A stretch of DNA of 64,000 bases from Polyodon spathula (taxonomy: Eukaryota > Chordata > Actinopteri > Acipenseriformes > Polyodontidae). Below, in pieces: positions 37,458-50,100 of the stretch. The position numbers and the translations under genes are program-made. Below the pieces are notes generated by a model. It made no database searches, had not been told where the DNA came from, and saw nothing but the letters and a program-made list of their open reading frames with translations. The DNA lies in assembly GCF_017654505.1 (NCBI RefSeq), contig NC_054536.1, forward strand, positions 12,949,794-13,013,793, read 5' to 3'. Positions within the stretch are counted from its first letter, which is position 1. The number at the start of each line of letters is the position of its first letter.

Positions 37458-38062
37458 TAGGGCTATTGATTTTCCACGATCGCAGAATCACGGACAGAAT
37501 CGCGGAATTAGATATTACCTTAAATTAAAAAAAACTATTTGAAGAGCCCTGCATTAAACTAAGGCAACTCTATCTGTCCAGGGTATACGAGAAACACATG
37601 CGAGCAGTTTTACAGCAAGTACAGCATAAACCAGTCTGCATTGTTGCAGATGAAACTACAGATGGGAGAGATAAGTGTCCTGAACATTGTATTTAATTTG
37701 TAATTTTATGAAAATTGTATATTTTTGTAATATTGCCCCTCGTTTTCGACTGGTCTGTACATTGTAATGCAGGCAATATGCTATTCTTTCAAAACACCTT
37801 TATTTGTTGTCTGACCTACAGTACATTGTTACTAGTGGACTGCTTTAAGAAAGATTTTTCCTGAAAACTACAATATCACAGGGACTTAAATTAAAAAAAA
37901 AAAATTAAAATGAATTCAATAGATTCTTTTTTCATGTAAACATGTTAATTATGTTCAAATTACGTTGTTAATTCTTAAGACATTGGTAAAAACTGAAAAA
38001 TCAGAATTGGTCATTTTGAAAAACAGAATTTGCCATTGCCAAGAATGGAAAATTAGGAGCTG
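37458..38062 (+). mobile_element. internally deleted hAT transposon inserted in the L2 tail
   Basis: The left end is TAGGGCTATTGATTTTCC; the reverse complement of the right end is CAGCTCCTAATTTTCC, i.e. an imperfect terminal inverted repeat with a 2-base gap. Flanks are CGGACTAT (37450-37457) and TACACTAT (38063-38070), a decayed 8 bp duplication. Removing the insert restores an uninterrupted L2/SINE tail, which independently fixes the boundaries. The interior carries a hAT transposase fragment (next entry). Confidence 0.82.
37532..37696 (+). pseudogene. hAT transposase fragment
   Basis: An open frame of about 54 codons reading RQLYLSRVYEKHMRAVL, then HKPVCIVADETTDGRDKC, ending at TAA 37694. 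The DETTD motif with preceding hydrophobic strand matches the first catalytic Asp block of hAT transposases (RNase H-like fold). The downstream Asp and Glu blocks, BED finger and dimerisation region are absent, so it is a remnant. No search was run; the call rests on the motif plus the hAT-like ends around it. Confidence 0.75.
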
Positions 38063-41000
38063 TACACTATGAAAGGCGCTATATAAAAGAAAGATTGATT
38101 GACTGATTGATTGAATACAAACTCTTTAAGATATCTTACTTCAGATGACAAACTTGTAGATATTTAGGCTGGTCTTATCGAATGATACCATACACTTCAA
38201 ATGGGCAGAAGATTAACAAAATATTTAAAAATAAAATAACTAAAATCTTTTAGGTTCGAATAACAAATAAACTTATAAACTTACTTGTATAAAAAATGTG
38301 CTGCCCGTACACAATGTGTGGTTTCAGATATCATTTCACATTCTAATTTATTACTGAATATTATTTAAATTAATTAATTGATGGTTTCACTATTTATGGG
38401 TACCACTGTGATTGGGTCTGAAGGTCAAGCAGGCAGCTGCTGCTGTGAACTGCTGACAGGTGTACTCATAAGTGGAAGTTTGCACTGCCAGCGTACATAC
38501 TGTATAACCAGCTGATAACAGGCTTGCTTTTAGTATGACCTCAATATTCAAACAAAAACAATCTCTCTCAAATTTCTGGTAGTTTCATTTTATTTTTTAA
38601 ATGTTAGAGGACCCAGGACAGTTCATTTGCCTAGGTTCTATTAATAAAAATGTTTACAGCATAATTGTTGAAATTCATCCAAGATTATTAAAACACCCAA
38701 AAAAATGTGTGAGCTCTTTTTTACTGCATAACTGCAGAATGATAAGAGAATCCAAAAAAGAAAGAAAAACAACTGAGTTCAATAACATGGGACTGAAAAA
38801 TAGAACTAGCCTGATTGCGTAACATCAGACAAATCACCAAGCTGAAGCTCTGTAAACTGACTGTCATTCAAAAGACCAGTTTTTCCACACTCAAGATAGA
38901 CAAGTGCATTATGGGTATATGAGCAGCAGCTGGAAGGAAGGTCAAACATACACAACTCATACAGTACCTCCTCCAGCAATAACAGTTTCAACACCTGGCT
39001 TACTAATTTAAAAAAAAATGTCCCTTTACTTGTTTAGACAGGTAAAGCATTAAACCAGCCTCAAATAAATTGAATATACACACTTCAAAAAACTTATTTT
39101 GTATCTTGAAGGGATCCCCCCCTGCCCCCCTGTGATGAAACATAGCTCGTTAAATAAACGCAAATGCAGTTGCAGGAGAAGGGAAACATGAACTACAGTA
39201 ATCCGTCGTGTATCCACCCTTCACATTTTCATCCGCCCTAACCGTTTATCTGCCATGATCGACCTCTTCAGCAACGTTAGTTTATTATGAACAGAGTAGT
39301 TCAGAGGTTGTAGATCCTACTAAAGTTTTCGTACACTGTGTTATATGTATACCGTTCACTACCATTACTGGTAGTGTCATGTGAGCTGTTCAAGTTGGTA
39401 CGCAGGGCGTATCAACTTCAACCTCTGTCTCGATCTCCTGCCTCTCACTCAGCAGCGAATGCACGCACCCACATGGCAGACAGCTACTCTGTCACAAGCA
39501 TTAATAACCTGTATCTTCCTAACTATGGGATTTAGGGGAGCTCCCCAATAAAAGCTGAACTCAAAACAATAATTGTATGAATATAGTCATTGTTACAGCT
39601 GGGAATAATGGTGTTTAAAACAGGATTCATTTATCTTCCTTTTATATATCTACCCTTACTCTGGCCCCACCACAGTCGTATACACAACAGATTACTGTAT
39701 ATCCAAATCATTAGTTTAATCTTGTGTTTAAAAAAGATGGCACAAAAATCTCAATCCCAAACTAATGTGAAAGATTTGTCAAATTAGTGCCACCAATTTA
39801 TTTATATGTGTGCTCCAAATCAGTAAGGTTTGAAAATCTTTGGAACCAGTGGTATGATCTGTACAAAGGCAGAATACGATCCCTCCCCTCTCTGATTGTA
39901 AAAAAAAAAGTTGAGCTGGTTATTATTTACACACATCTTCACCAGAATTAGATTGGGTTTAAATAACAGATGCACATCTCAAATTATGCCAATATGCTCT
40001 TTAAAATGTCCAATAAAGACAAATGAATGGCAATACACTTATCTAATTGAGAAGTAGTATTTGTTCCCCTTCGTTTACCAACTATTCATGAGGTTGTGAC
40101 ACTTTTAAAAAGTAATTTCTTCAAGAAAATACTCAAATACCCCTTTATCTAATGCTGTTCTGGTGAATGGGGGGAAAAAAGTTGCTTTGGTAACACACAT
40201 GCTATTATCTATTCAGTTAGATGTAATAAAGAAACTGAATATATACTAATGCACTGGTAGTGAGATGAATCTGTTTCCTTCTTGAGCAGCAGCCAGTTTG
40301 GCATTTACATGCTACAATATTTAATGAACAGAATCATTTATTTACTTAGGTACACAGATAAGAATTTTCAGGACAATGGCCTACATTCAGAATCCTTTTA
40401 TTTCAGTAAAAAGAGAGATGTGAAGGAAATTGTTAATAAAGTCTGCACAGGATCAAAGTCTATCATTTGAATCAGCAGGGTACTGTAACAGCTAGCTAAC
40501 TTGAACCCTTGCCAGTTATGCATGTAAGTAAGTGTGCTGATAGAAACACACAGAGTAGACTACGTGCAGAAACAAAGGTGTCTGCATAATAGATGTGACG
40601 ATGCGGAATACTCTGCTATCACATAACAGACAACCAAAATGAAAAATAGGACAGGTTTAGAATCCTTTGGTTTTGGGAGAACCTTTTCTCCATTATTCAT
40701 CTAAACAAATGCAGCAAAAAAAAACTACACACAAGTCATTTTTAATTAACATGTGACATTTTTCCTTGCGAAATGCATCTTGGTCATTCTGGGTTGTGTG
40801 TAGTAGGAAACACATCTTTGCATTAACTTTGCAAATCCAGGGTTTGTTAATTAATAGTTAAAGCCCATAATACACAACACAGATGAGCCATATACATAAG
40901 ATTAAATCAACAACTTTTAAACACTCAATGGTTGTTATTTTATATTAAACTCCAGTTTTCAACCATAATATCTTGGTCATAAGAAAATGTTCTGACCCCC

Positions 41001-42363
41001 ATTCAATACAGCCATATATAAAAATGATTAAATAAAAAAACGGCAGTGAAATATAAACAAATGTAAATTAAAACACAGGTCCTGTCACACAGCACCTTGT
41101 GTTGAGAGTCATTTGTATTTATTTTGGCTTTAGTACTATCCTCACATGGGAGAATATTATGCCGATCCGGGAAGAACACCAGTGTTATTTTGTTCAGATT
41201 GATTGTTTTGAAAATATGCTTTTCAGAATGCTAGGGGGATATATGAAAGTTAAATCACATTAAGAAAAATGTTGAACTGTACGAACTTAAATTAACTGCA
41301 TAAAGATCAAAAGGCGTGAATTTTGCTGCCTTTACAGATGGTTAAGAACAACATGCTCTTAAATATTCAGCTTTATTCATAATTATACATTAGTCTAACA
41401 GTCAGTAAACAGAATCGTATACATTTAAAGCGTTAACCAATTTTCTTAGATTTTTTTTTTTAATAGAATCTCGATCAGGTCAACTACAGTGGGAGCACCT
41501 TTGAGCTCCATGTTCTTCTGAATGCAGCCAATCAGCAGTTCCTATAGCCGGGGTAGAGCATGGCTGCATTAGACCCTTTCAAAGACATCATGTATGAAAA
41601 AAAGGAAACGAAAAACAAAATCAGGTTAATTTGGAAAGTTGGTGCAATAATTAATAAAAAAAACAAAAAGTTCATTAACAAATGTCAGTGTGTATTAAAA
41701 TACAATAAACAGTTTTGTTTGAGTTGAGTTACACCCAGCAATCAAGTAGCCAAGCCCGTCTGAGCCTAACAGGTGGTAAGAACAAACAAAGGCTTGGCAT
41801 TTAAACTAAACGTGCTACCACTAATACATATTCTTACCTCTGCCATGTTCACGGCTCCCTTATCACGGAATGCTACCCTGATTTCTTTATCTAGGCTAAA
41901 AGTCTAGCCTGGATGCAGCCGAGTTATAGATCGTATAGCATTTACTGACTTATAGCTCCAAACTGCACCACTGAAGTTAATTTAGTTATTTTTTTTGTAA
42001 GGAATTTTCTGACTTTTGTGGCTTTAAGCTTAAACCATAACTATTTTTTTAAGGTTTTTTTTGGAATGAATTACAATTCTAGTGCAATACATAACACATT
42101 AAAACTTCCAAATACCCAAATCATCAGAACACCAAATATTATAGTTGAGATGAACAATTATAAAAAAGAATCGTGGTCTAAATCATCATTCCCCTTTTTC
42201 TTGAATAAATAAACAATCACTAAATTCAACATTTCGTTTTCTCTTTCCTCCCCCTGCTTCAATTATACCACCTTACTGTTTAAGAAGCTTAAAACTAAAA
42301 GTGAACTGAAAACCTATGATGAGCCTACTGTACACCCTCTGGCAAGTGCTGAAATATCATTTT

Positions 42364-42413
42364 AATAATAATAATAATAATAATATAATAATAATAATAA
42401 TAATAATAATAAA
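42364..42413. repeat. (TAA)n microsatellite
   Basis: About 16 ATA/TAA units with a single interruption. Confidence 0.92.
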
Positions 42414-42414
42414 T

Positions 42415-43270
42415 GATCGATGCATCACCTTAACAAGCCTCAATCATTGTCTTAATCACTGTTTGGAGTAATCAAATGTGCTCCATTACTTCCACACAAT
42501 ATAAAGTGTAGTTAAAAGTAAATGCCTGTATTATCTGACCAAACTTTTCAAATCCTTTGAAACGAACCACAGCTACAGGTGGAAAAGAAAATAATGTAAT
42601 ATTATTCAAATGAAACTCTTTTTTTGATAGGAATCTGTGAAACAATAAGCATGATGCATGATCTTAAACGAGCCACTCTTTGTCTTACACACTGTTTAGT
42701 GTGTATAAACAAGAAGACATTTATTATAAAGTAACGCTTCTGCATAACACCCACACCAACGGATCAGTTCCATTCCCAGGATAAGCTATACTGGGGTCTA
42801 TTTAGAAATGCAGTTTTCAGCAATTCCCCACACTCATAGATATAATCCAAGGTGTAAAAACTAAACACTTTCATCAATTAAAAAAATAGAAGTGATTTTT
42901 CATTGTCACCTGTTTTTTTTGTACAAAATATGTTTTTTGCTGGTTTTTACACTACAGTATCTCGGGTAATTTGAGATGCACACCAGAAGGTTTAGATTTA
43001 TAAGCCACAGCTCTGCAGCTCCACATGACATGGGAACAAGCAAGCAAGACTAACTCAGCCATTTACTGATAACTTCATGTTAAGTAATAGTCATGGAAAA
43101 CATAAAAATCAACTCTTTACCAATTATCTGATGCCATTCTACTTTTACAAAGTCGTTTTTACATTCACATTGCTACCTGCTATACAGATGGAATAGAAAA
43201 TAATGTAATATTATTAGAATTAAACTCATTTTTTGATGAATCCACGATCCAAAACGAGACACTTTTTCTA
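42415..43270. repeat. diverged local direct repeats
   Basis: A block around 42572-42630 (AGAAAATAATGTAATATTATT, then AAACTC and TTTTTTGAT) recurs at 43181-43240, and both are followed by a variant of AAACGAG-CACT. A further pair shares GATGCAT, TTGTCTTA and CACTGTTT at about 42418-42472 and 42653-42702. They look like old local duplications or copies of one unknown repeat. Confidence 0.55.
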
Positions 43271-45791
43271 GTATAATGTTCATTTCAATGCGTTATAGTA
43301 GGAACAACCGCAAACACTAAACACCTCACAACATCTGTATTCACAGTGCAACACTGGGTGCTGAGAAGAGATTTCCTGGTCTCAAGGCCAGGTTGGCAGT
43401 GAACACCGAACAGTCAGAGCACCTCTAAAACACAAGCTGTCAGCAACACCCTTGTCTCTTACCACTTCCTCATTAACCATAATGTTAGAACACAGTAACT
43501 CCATCACCCATTGCTCTCCATTTAGCATGTAATAGTTTTGCCACTCAGTCACTTGGCTTACCCTTTTCTGCATTCATTTTAGCTAAAAGAGACCCTCATG
43601 GGTTTCAAGAAGGTGTTTAAATAATGGGTGGGATTTGGGACCAGAAAGTCATCTGGTTATACAGAGCCAGGAAGGACTTCTACTGGTTCCACTGTATCCC
43701 AGCATGCAGCTTCAATATAACGTTAAATAACTGACTCGGAACTGAGGTATTGAGGGCTCATAATATTACTTCAGCTCTGAACAATAAAGAGGACTGCTGT
43801 GCTACTCAAACCTGGCACTCCAGAAATGAGCATTAAACACTACTCTCCTACTCACTCAGAGAATGATTGAGGTGAACTAATGTAGTAAGGAATTTAAAAT
43901 GTATGTCTCCTTTCAAGAGAGTCAGCTGTAAGTCATGGAACTCTGGGGGGCAGGAGCCTCATTACTGTACAGGAATTAAACTAAAAGCCATTTACTGTAA
44001 AACATTATTTTGTAATCTATGTGATTTGTGGTCATTCACATTTAATGAATCCTTTGGACTGGCTAATCAGCTCTTGTATTACTTTTGCCATAAGGAACTT
44101 TTCAGACTAATTAATCAACATTTAACTATCCAAGGCCAATAAACGAAACTGTACTGTACGAAAAGTATTTGAATGGCTCCATTTAGCAAACTAAAATGCT
44201 GGAGTTTAACAATAGTACAAATTTGCTGACATTTGTTTTCAAATTTCAGATTAATGTGGCAGTTTGTAGGATGGCTAGGAACCCGGTACAGTCTGGAAGC
44301 TACAGAAACTCAGTTACTAGTACCTCACTATGTATTTATTGATAAGACAGAGGAAGAACACATTTCAGTAGGAAGATAGGAGTTAAGTGGCTGTAAAGTG
44401 CAGCTGTTGAGGGAGGCCATCAGGTGAAGTTTTGACTTGCAAGCAAGATTTTAAAAAAAAGTCAGAGAATAAAGTGCTTTGAATCTTTAAATATGTGGTC
44501 TGGATGCAGTTTAACTTAAAATAAGTAAATCATAAAGGCTAACAGAAATGTAAAGGGGATATGAATTTTCCTGTATAAACTTAAGCCAAGAGCATTTAGA
44601 TGTAACAATCTATCGTTTCTCTTTGTAAAACAGCATGGAGTAAACTTGTTTAGTTTTCCCGTATGTTCTGTGTGCAATTATACTTGCAACTCCACTACAA
44701 AATAAAACTTGATTGGAATGGAGAAATGCCTCCGTATACAGTATGTGTGTGTGAGAGAGGGGAGTGACAGATGTCGTCAAAAGATTGCATACTCCACTGT
44801 GTGGAAATTTACATTCGCTGGAGATTTAAACTGTTGACAACACTGTGCTTAAACACTTGTTTGTTTCTTTCTAAATAAAACCCAGTTTCTACGCAAATAT
44901 TTATTCTTTCATGATACAAAAATCCACCCAAATTTTTCATTGAATAATTCTACCCAATTTTTAAAAACGCATTCACCCAAATTTGGAAAACAATTTCACC
45001 TGAAAATCAGACACCCAAATAAAAAATTTACCCTCAAATGCACAACACTGGTATACCAAAGCAATTAGAAATATGATACTGTATATAGGTTCACATGACA
45101 GCAATCTGTCACGTCTGATAATAAACTGTAGAGCTTGTGTTTTAATTACTGTAATATTCCATGTAGCCCACAGCTGAGTATAGGCTATGAAAGAATATCT
45201 GTTTATGATGACTTGTTAAATCCCAATTAATAAAACATGACATCAATGAGAAAACGTAGGCATTAGTCACATGGATGTGTTTGAGAAACAGGTACTGTAA
45301 ATGATGCAGAGAGCACACCTACAACTGGCAGACACAGCTAAACAAGCACTCTCACTTAGCTTCCCTATGAGGCATAATACTGTAACCTGTTCATACTCGT
45401 CTCCCAACATCACTGAAACCAAGACAAATGCAATCGCTGAAACTAGAAGGTATCAAATGATATTCCTGTAAAACATAATTTCAGCACACCCTGTAACGCT
45501 GGCTCTAGGTCAAATGAGTATGTTTCTCAGTAAGATTTATGTAACCTTGAACAGGTGTCCAACTAGCCCCAAGAGAGCCTCTGATTATCCTATACTAAAA
45601 AAAATGTTAAACTAAAATGCAGCTCAATACTACTGCATATGTAAACCAACACAATTTTGGACAAATAATGTCTGTGTGTGATGATGAGAAAGTTAATTAC
45701 CTGATAGCTAATGACATGTAGAGGAGCATGATTGACAGTTAGCCCAAACCATGACTTTAAGCCAAGTACTGAAATCAGGACCTGAGGACAC

Positions 45792-45904
45792 AGGTGGAAA
45801 TTAAGTGGAGGCATACAGAGGAAAGCAGACACTTCTTCACACAGAGAGTGATGACGGTATGGAATGGGCTACCTAGAGATGTTGTTGAGGCAGAAACATC
45901 TTCA
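45792..45904 (+). mobile_element. CR1 ORF2 C-terminal scrap
   Basis: Reads SRHFFTQRVMTVWNGLP then DVVEAE, the same C-terminal motif as RRHFFTQRIVRVWNQLP in the CR1 at 23.4-27.7 kb, but a more diverged subfamily. Both ends are truncated. Confidence 0.8.
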
Positions 45905-46773
45905 AAAATCAACAAAAATCATCTTGTGTTTTTCCATTTCATTTTTTTTTTTTTAAGAAAATGGTGTCCGAGTAACCACATATTTAAAATTGCAGTTATA
46001 TTTAACTCTTTCAACAGAGAAGACCTGTAATATATTGTTCGATTTATTTACATTAAGGACTCCAAACATATCTGATTATATGTAGTGGGGTTGACATGTT
46101 CTGGTTACTAGCTAAATTAATAATTTTGAAAACTAGAAATAGACCGTGTAAGAGACCATTTTAAAGTGGTTTTGGAATTGTCTGGAAAAAATAACACAGT
46201 ATAGTTTTTTTTTTTTTTTTTTTTAATGACAATCCTCCTCATTATATCTGTAGTACTTTAAAGTATGCCAGACAGCTGTACATTTAAAATATTTCAACTG
46301 AGACCATATGCCTGTGAAAATACCAGATGTTCTTAACAGTATGTCCCTTTTCAGTTTTCTGCCCCTTATCCCTAGAATTGCCTGCTGCTTCAGTTTTTAG
46401 AAACCTGCCATTCTAACCTTCTTCACTTAAGATGTCTTGTATTGTTAATGCTGATATTAGACTCAGATCTAGATTATTCTAAACAGCTGTTCAATACAAT
46501 GTGTTGTTCATATAGTTTGAGACAATACACAACACTATTAAAATGACTGCTTAGATTTTAACAACTACAATGTGTAAGACAGAGTTAATATAATCCAATA
46601 ATATCAGCCACAGTAATATAACAGGTTATACTTGGTTGATTAATTAGATATAGGGCACAGGGTTAACATCTTTTTTTTTTTTTTTTTTTTGGTTTTCCAT
46701 TATGGTAGCAAAAGTGCCTGGTATTAAATATGCATGATGGTTTCATTTCCTGTAACTACTATTAAAGAACACA

Positions 46774-46794
46774 GGGGTGGGGGTGGGGGTGGGG
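46774..46794 (+). other. G-quadruplex-forming motif
   Basis: G4-T-G5-T-G5-T-G4: four G runs joined by single T loops, a textbook intramolecular quadruplex pattern. It is on the template strand of the myosin gene, in intron 1. Confidence 0.8.
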
Positions 46795-46978
46795 TATGAG
46801 GATCTATTGTCTGCTGCGATTCTTCTATTTTAAAAATGCATTCCAATGGGGAATTTTAAGGCAAAATTCAAATATTAAAATATTTCATAACTTTTTTCTG
46901 GTTGCTAAGCATAGCCAAATGTCAGAGTAGTGTGTATTAAATTAAACTGAATAAAAAGCAGCTAAAAAAATTACACAA

Positions 46979-47162
46979 CCTGGTCCTGCAGAGCTAGCTA
47001 CAGAGTCTTCTGGCTTTCTTTTCAGCCAAGCTCTCAGTTACTTAATTGAACTAATTAGTGGCTAAATTAGTCAAGATTAACATGTGGTACAGATCTTTAA
47101 CCATTGATGATGTAAAGACACCTATAAAAGCTGCAGGAATGGGGCTCTCCAGGACCAAGTAC
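46979..47162. mobile_element. hAT-type MITE, diverged
   Basis: The ends read CCTGGTCCTGCAGAGCT and (reverse complement) TTGGTCCTGGAGAGC. The interior shares ACTTAATTGAACTAATTA-like sequence with the MITE at 62268-62457. No clean target duplication remains. Confidence 0.6.
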
Positions 47163-50100
47163 AGTACCGTACTGTGTAATTGACAAGGTGCTGCCCAGCA
47201 TCATTCCAGCAATCATTCCGTAATCTTGGTAACTGAATCATCTGACCATATATGAGCTAAGCAGATTACTTTGGGGTGGGGAAGAATTAAACGCAACAGA
47301 AAATGTGATATGCTTGATGGAACGTTTAAACAAATCCCCCCTAAGATTCTGTCATGCGCCCAACAGTGAGGTAGAAAGAAACAAGAGGACATGAAATGTT
47401 AAATAAAGAAACTGCCTCAAGCAAGGCAAGTCGTTTTGTAATTCATGGCTGCATGACTTCTCGGTTGGCCTATTAATGATGGTTAGCATAGCAACATTAA
47501 CTTCATTACACTGACAAACGACTGCTGTTTGCAATCAAATACTCACTCCAAGGACCTTTAACCCAAGCCACCACATTCTTAGTTTACAGGACGCAGTGAG
47601 AGTCCCTCTGCCTGCCTAGCCAAAACAAGTGGAAATCTAAAGTTTAGGCCCAAATATGCAACAATATATTAAATGGATACATAACTTTGTTATGATAACT
47701 GACTTATTATCATGTTTGTATCTCTTTGCTAATACTGTCATCTTTAATGAGTTTCTGGTTCAAATCTATATATATTTTTCATTTTTTCTAAGCTTTCCTC
47801 AGAAAGACAGCATTAAAATTGCAGTTAAACTTCCTAATGGGCAAATGTAAGAGTTGCTTAGTGAATAGTCTAATAGTCTATCTGATAAATACTGCTAAAA
47901 ATTTTGCATCACCTAGAATTTTAGGATTGAGACTAAATAAAAAAAATAACAAAACTATAAAACATCATTTAGATATTTTATTTACCATTATTTAATGAAA
48001 GAAACTATACAATGATATTGCAAAAGTCTACTAGAAGCCACAATAGTAGTACAGTATTTCATGTTAGATTGACATTTTTCACATTTTTCCATTTTTGTCA
48101 GTTTTTGTTAAGTATATGGAAAACTACAAAGCGGCATGTAATTCAATACGTTAATATAACATTATTCAGCAAGTTTCTTTCGACTTTATGAAGCAAAATT
48201 AGTTAATTATATATGGTGATGCAAATGTTATGGCAATAGTTTTACAACTGCATACTGGAATTTACATTTTTAGGAAGGACCAAGCAATGATGTACTGTAG
48301 CCTTCTGACAAACAAATCTGTCTGATCAAATCCCAATTAACAAAATGTTCTAGATTTGGGCAAAAAATTACTACCATTATGGACCAGTAAAAACAGTGCA
48401 TTAAAATTAACAATTCAAACTAATTATACAACTGCTAGACTACAACAAAAACACCAAAACATGTGCACTTAACTGAATTCTAAACATTTATATATTTCCA
48501 GCTCATATAAGAACAGCAAGTCTTTGCAAATCCTACAATGGAAAAGGGCTTGAACATTCATAATGTAGCTGTTGATTCTTCTCTTAGCTTGTTTTTTTCT
48601 TTTTTTTTTCTTTTTACTTGACCGCTCACAATAAAAGTATTTTGGTTTTTGAAATGCATCACTGACCTCTGCAAAAACTACTACAGTAGAACTTTAGGTA
48701 GATTATGAAAAATACTTAAAACCTCACAATGGCAGACTGTAATCTCAGAATTTCTTATAGAGCATCATTATTTCAAGTCTGAGGCTGATGCTAGGTGTTG
48801 TGCTTCACTTAAACAGAATAATTTCTTGAGTTGTCACATGCCAACCTTGTGACTCCCTTAATGTATGACATATTAACAAAGGGGTACACTATTTAAACAT
48901 TCTGGTGCTCTGCTGTATGAGGGCTAACAGGCTAGCAGTATCTAATTATTTTCCAGTGTTTTTTGTTAATGTTCAGCAAGTTCAATCACTGTGCAATGGT
49001 ATAGACCAAACCCAGAAGGTCATTGTGTTATTGATCTTGTTAGTGCCAGCACTGTCCCAGTCAAGATACAATTGCACTCACTGGTGTTGTTAAATACAAG
49101 CATTTGTACTTACGATAATAGGATGCATTTTCTCCTAACTCACCCCTGGTGCATTTGATTCAATTTCCATCCCTTCCCTTCACCATCTCCAACCTTATCT
49201 TCCCACTGGTCCAATCTATTATGGTGGTTTACAACCCTGTCACGCCGGCCAGGTTTCACATTCATTCTGTTGCCTGAGTTTGTCCTTAACTATTGAAACG
49301 GTAAGGACTTACCAAGTACAGGATGGGATTCTTAACTCTATCTGCCAAGAACAATTAATGATGTTATAGGCCTTTCAGGCTTTCAATTAAATGCCTGATA
49401 TACTCCTTAAAGATAAAGGCAAAATAAGAGACTGCTTCACAATTTATGAAAATGAATGCTGCAGATGTTCAGTGCTTTAATGGCCAAGATCTCCAAAAAG
49501 CACAACATTTATACTAAGCAAATGAATAATGCTTCAGAGTCTGTTATGTAGAAGTTTAAGAAATAGACTTTATTTCCCTGGTCTTTAAGCATCTAAAAGG
49601 TTTTAGAAATGTGCAATAGATCAGCCTGTGTTTCTGTGAAGAGGATTTGTCAGTCATCTTCACAGGTTGCAGATGTGATGTAATTGTGGATAAAGGGAAT
49701 ATCAATGGGAGTTCAAATCTTCCTACTTCCATTCGGTGCCATAAGCAATCCCAAGGGGGTGTCATTCAATACAGATACCTTGCCTGTTATAGAATAGGGG
49801 CACGTGCAAGTCAGCAATGGTAACAATTATCCCCACATCTGTAATTTACAAGATTGAAGTATTCTCCTTTTAAGTGCCTCAACAGTTACGCATTTTCTTT
49901 GATCAATAGCTGTCAATTAAACAGAGGTATTTATCGCCCTTAAATGTTTAAATTATGTTTGTAATTTTGAGATATTTTATGAAATGTGTACAATGGAAGG
50001 GTGTGGGGCTGTTGCTAGTTTATCTGAATGAAAAAGAGAGCTCTTCTGTTGTGATAAATGTATTATAATACAGCTGTTCAGTCTGCAACATATTCTTAAT

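Larger units (their letters stand above)
36320..38112 (+). mobile_element. L2-clade LINE remnant, internally deleted, with nested hAT
   Basis: Remains of an L2-type LINE: the second half of an AP endonuclease, the linker, the extreme C-terminus and the 3' tail. The tail reads GTAAAGTGCTTTGTGATGG, is interrupted at 37457 by a 605 bp hAT insertion, and resumes at 38063 with CACTATGAAAGGCGC, TATATAA and a GATT-type terminal repeat. The reverse-transcriptase core is missing altogether. The tail is the same as that of the two SINEs. Confidence 0.85.

Noticed and set aside
41460..41600. Minus-strand stretch reading ELLIGCIQKN and APTVVDLIEIL
   Set aside because: Looks protein-like, but no splice sites, no long frame and no family recognised. 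It may be a decayed retrocopy; too little to call.
44890..45045. Repeated CACCCAAATTT-like phrases
   Set aside because: Irregular spacing and short units; probably low-complexity sequence, not a defined array or CRISPR.
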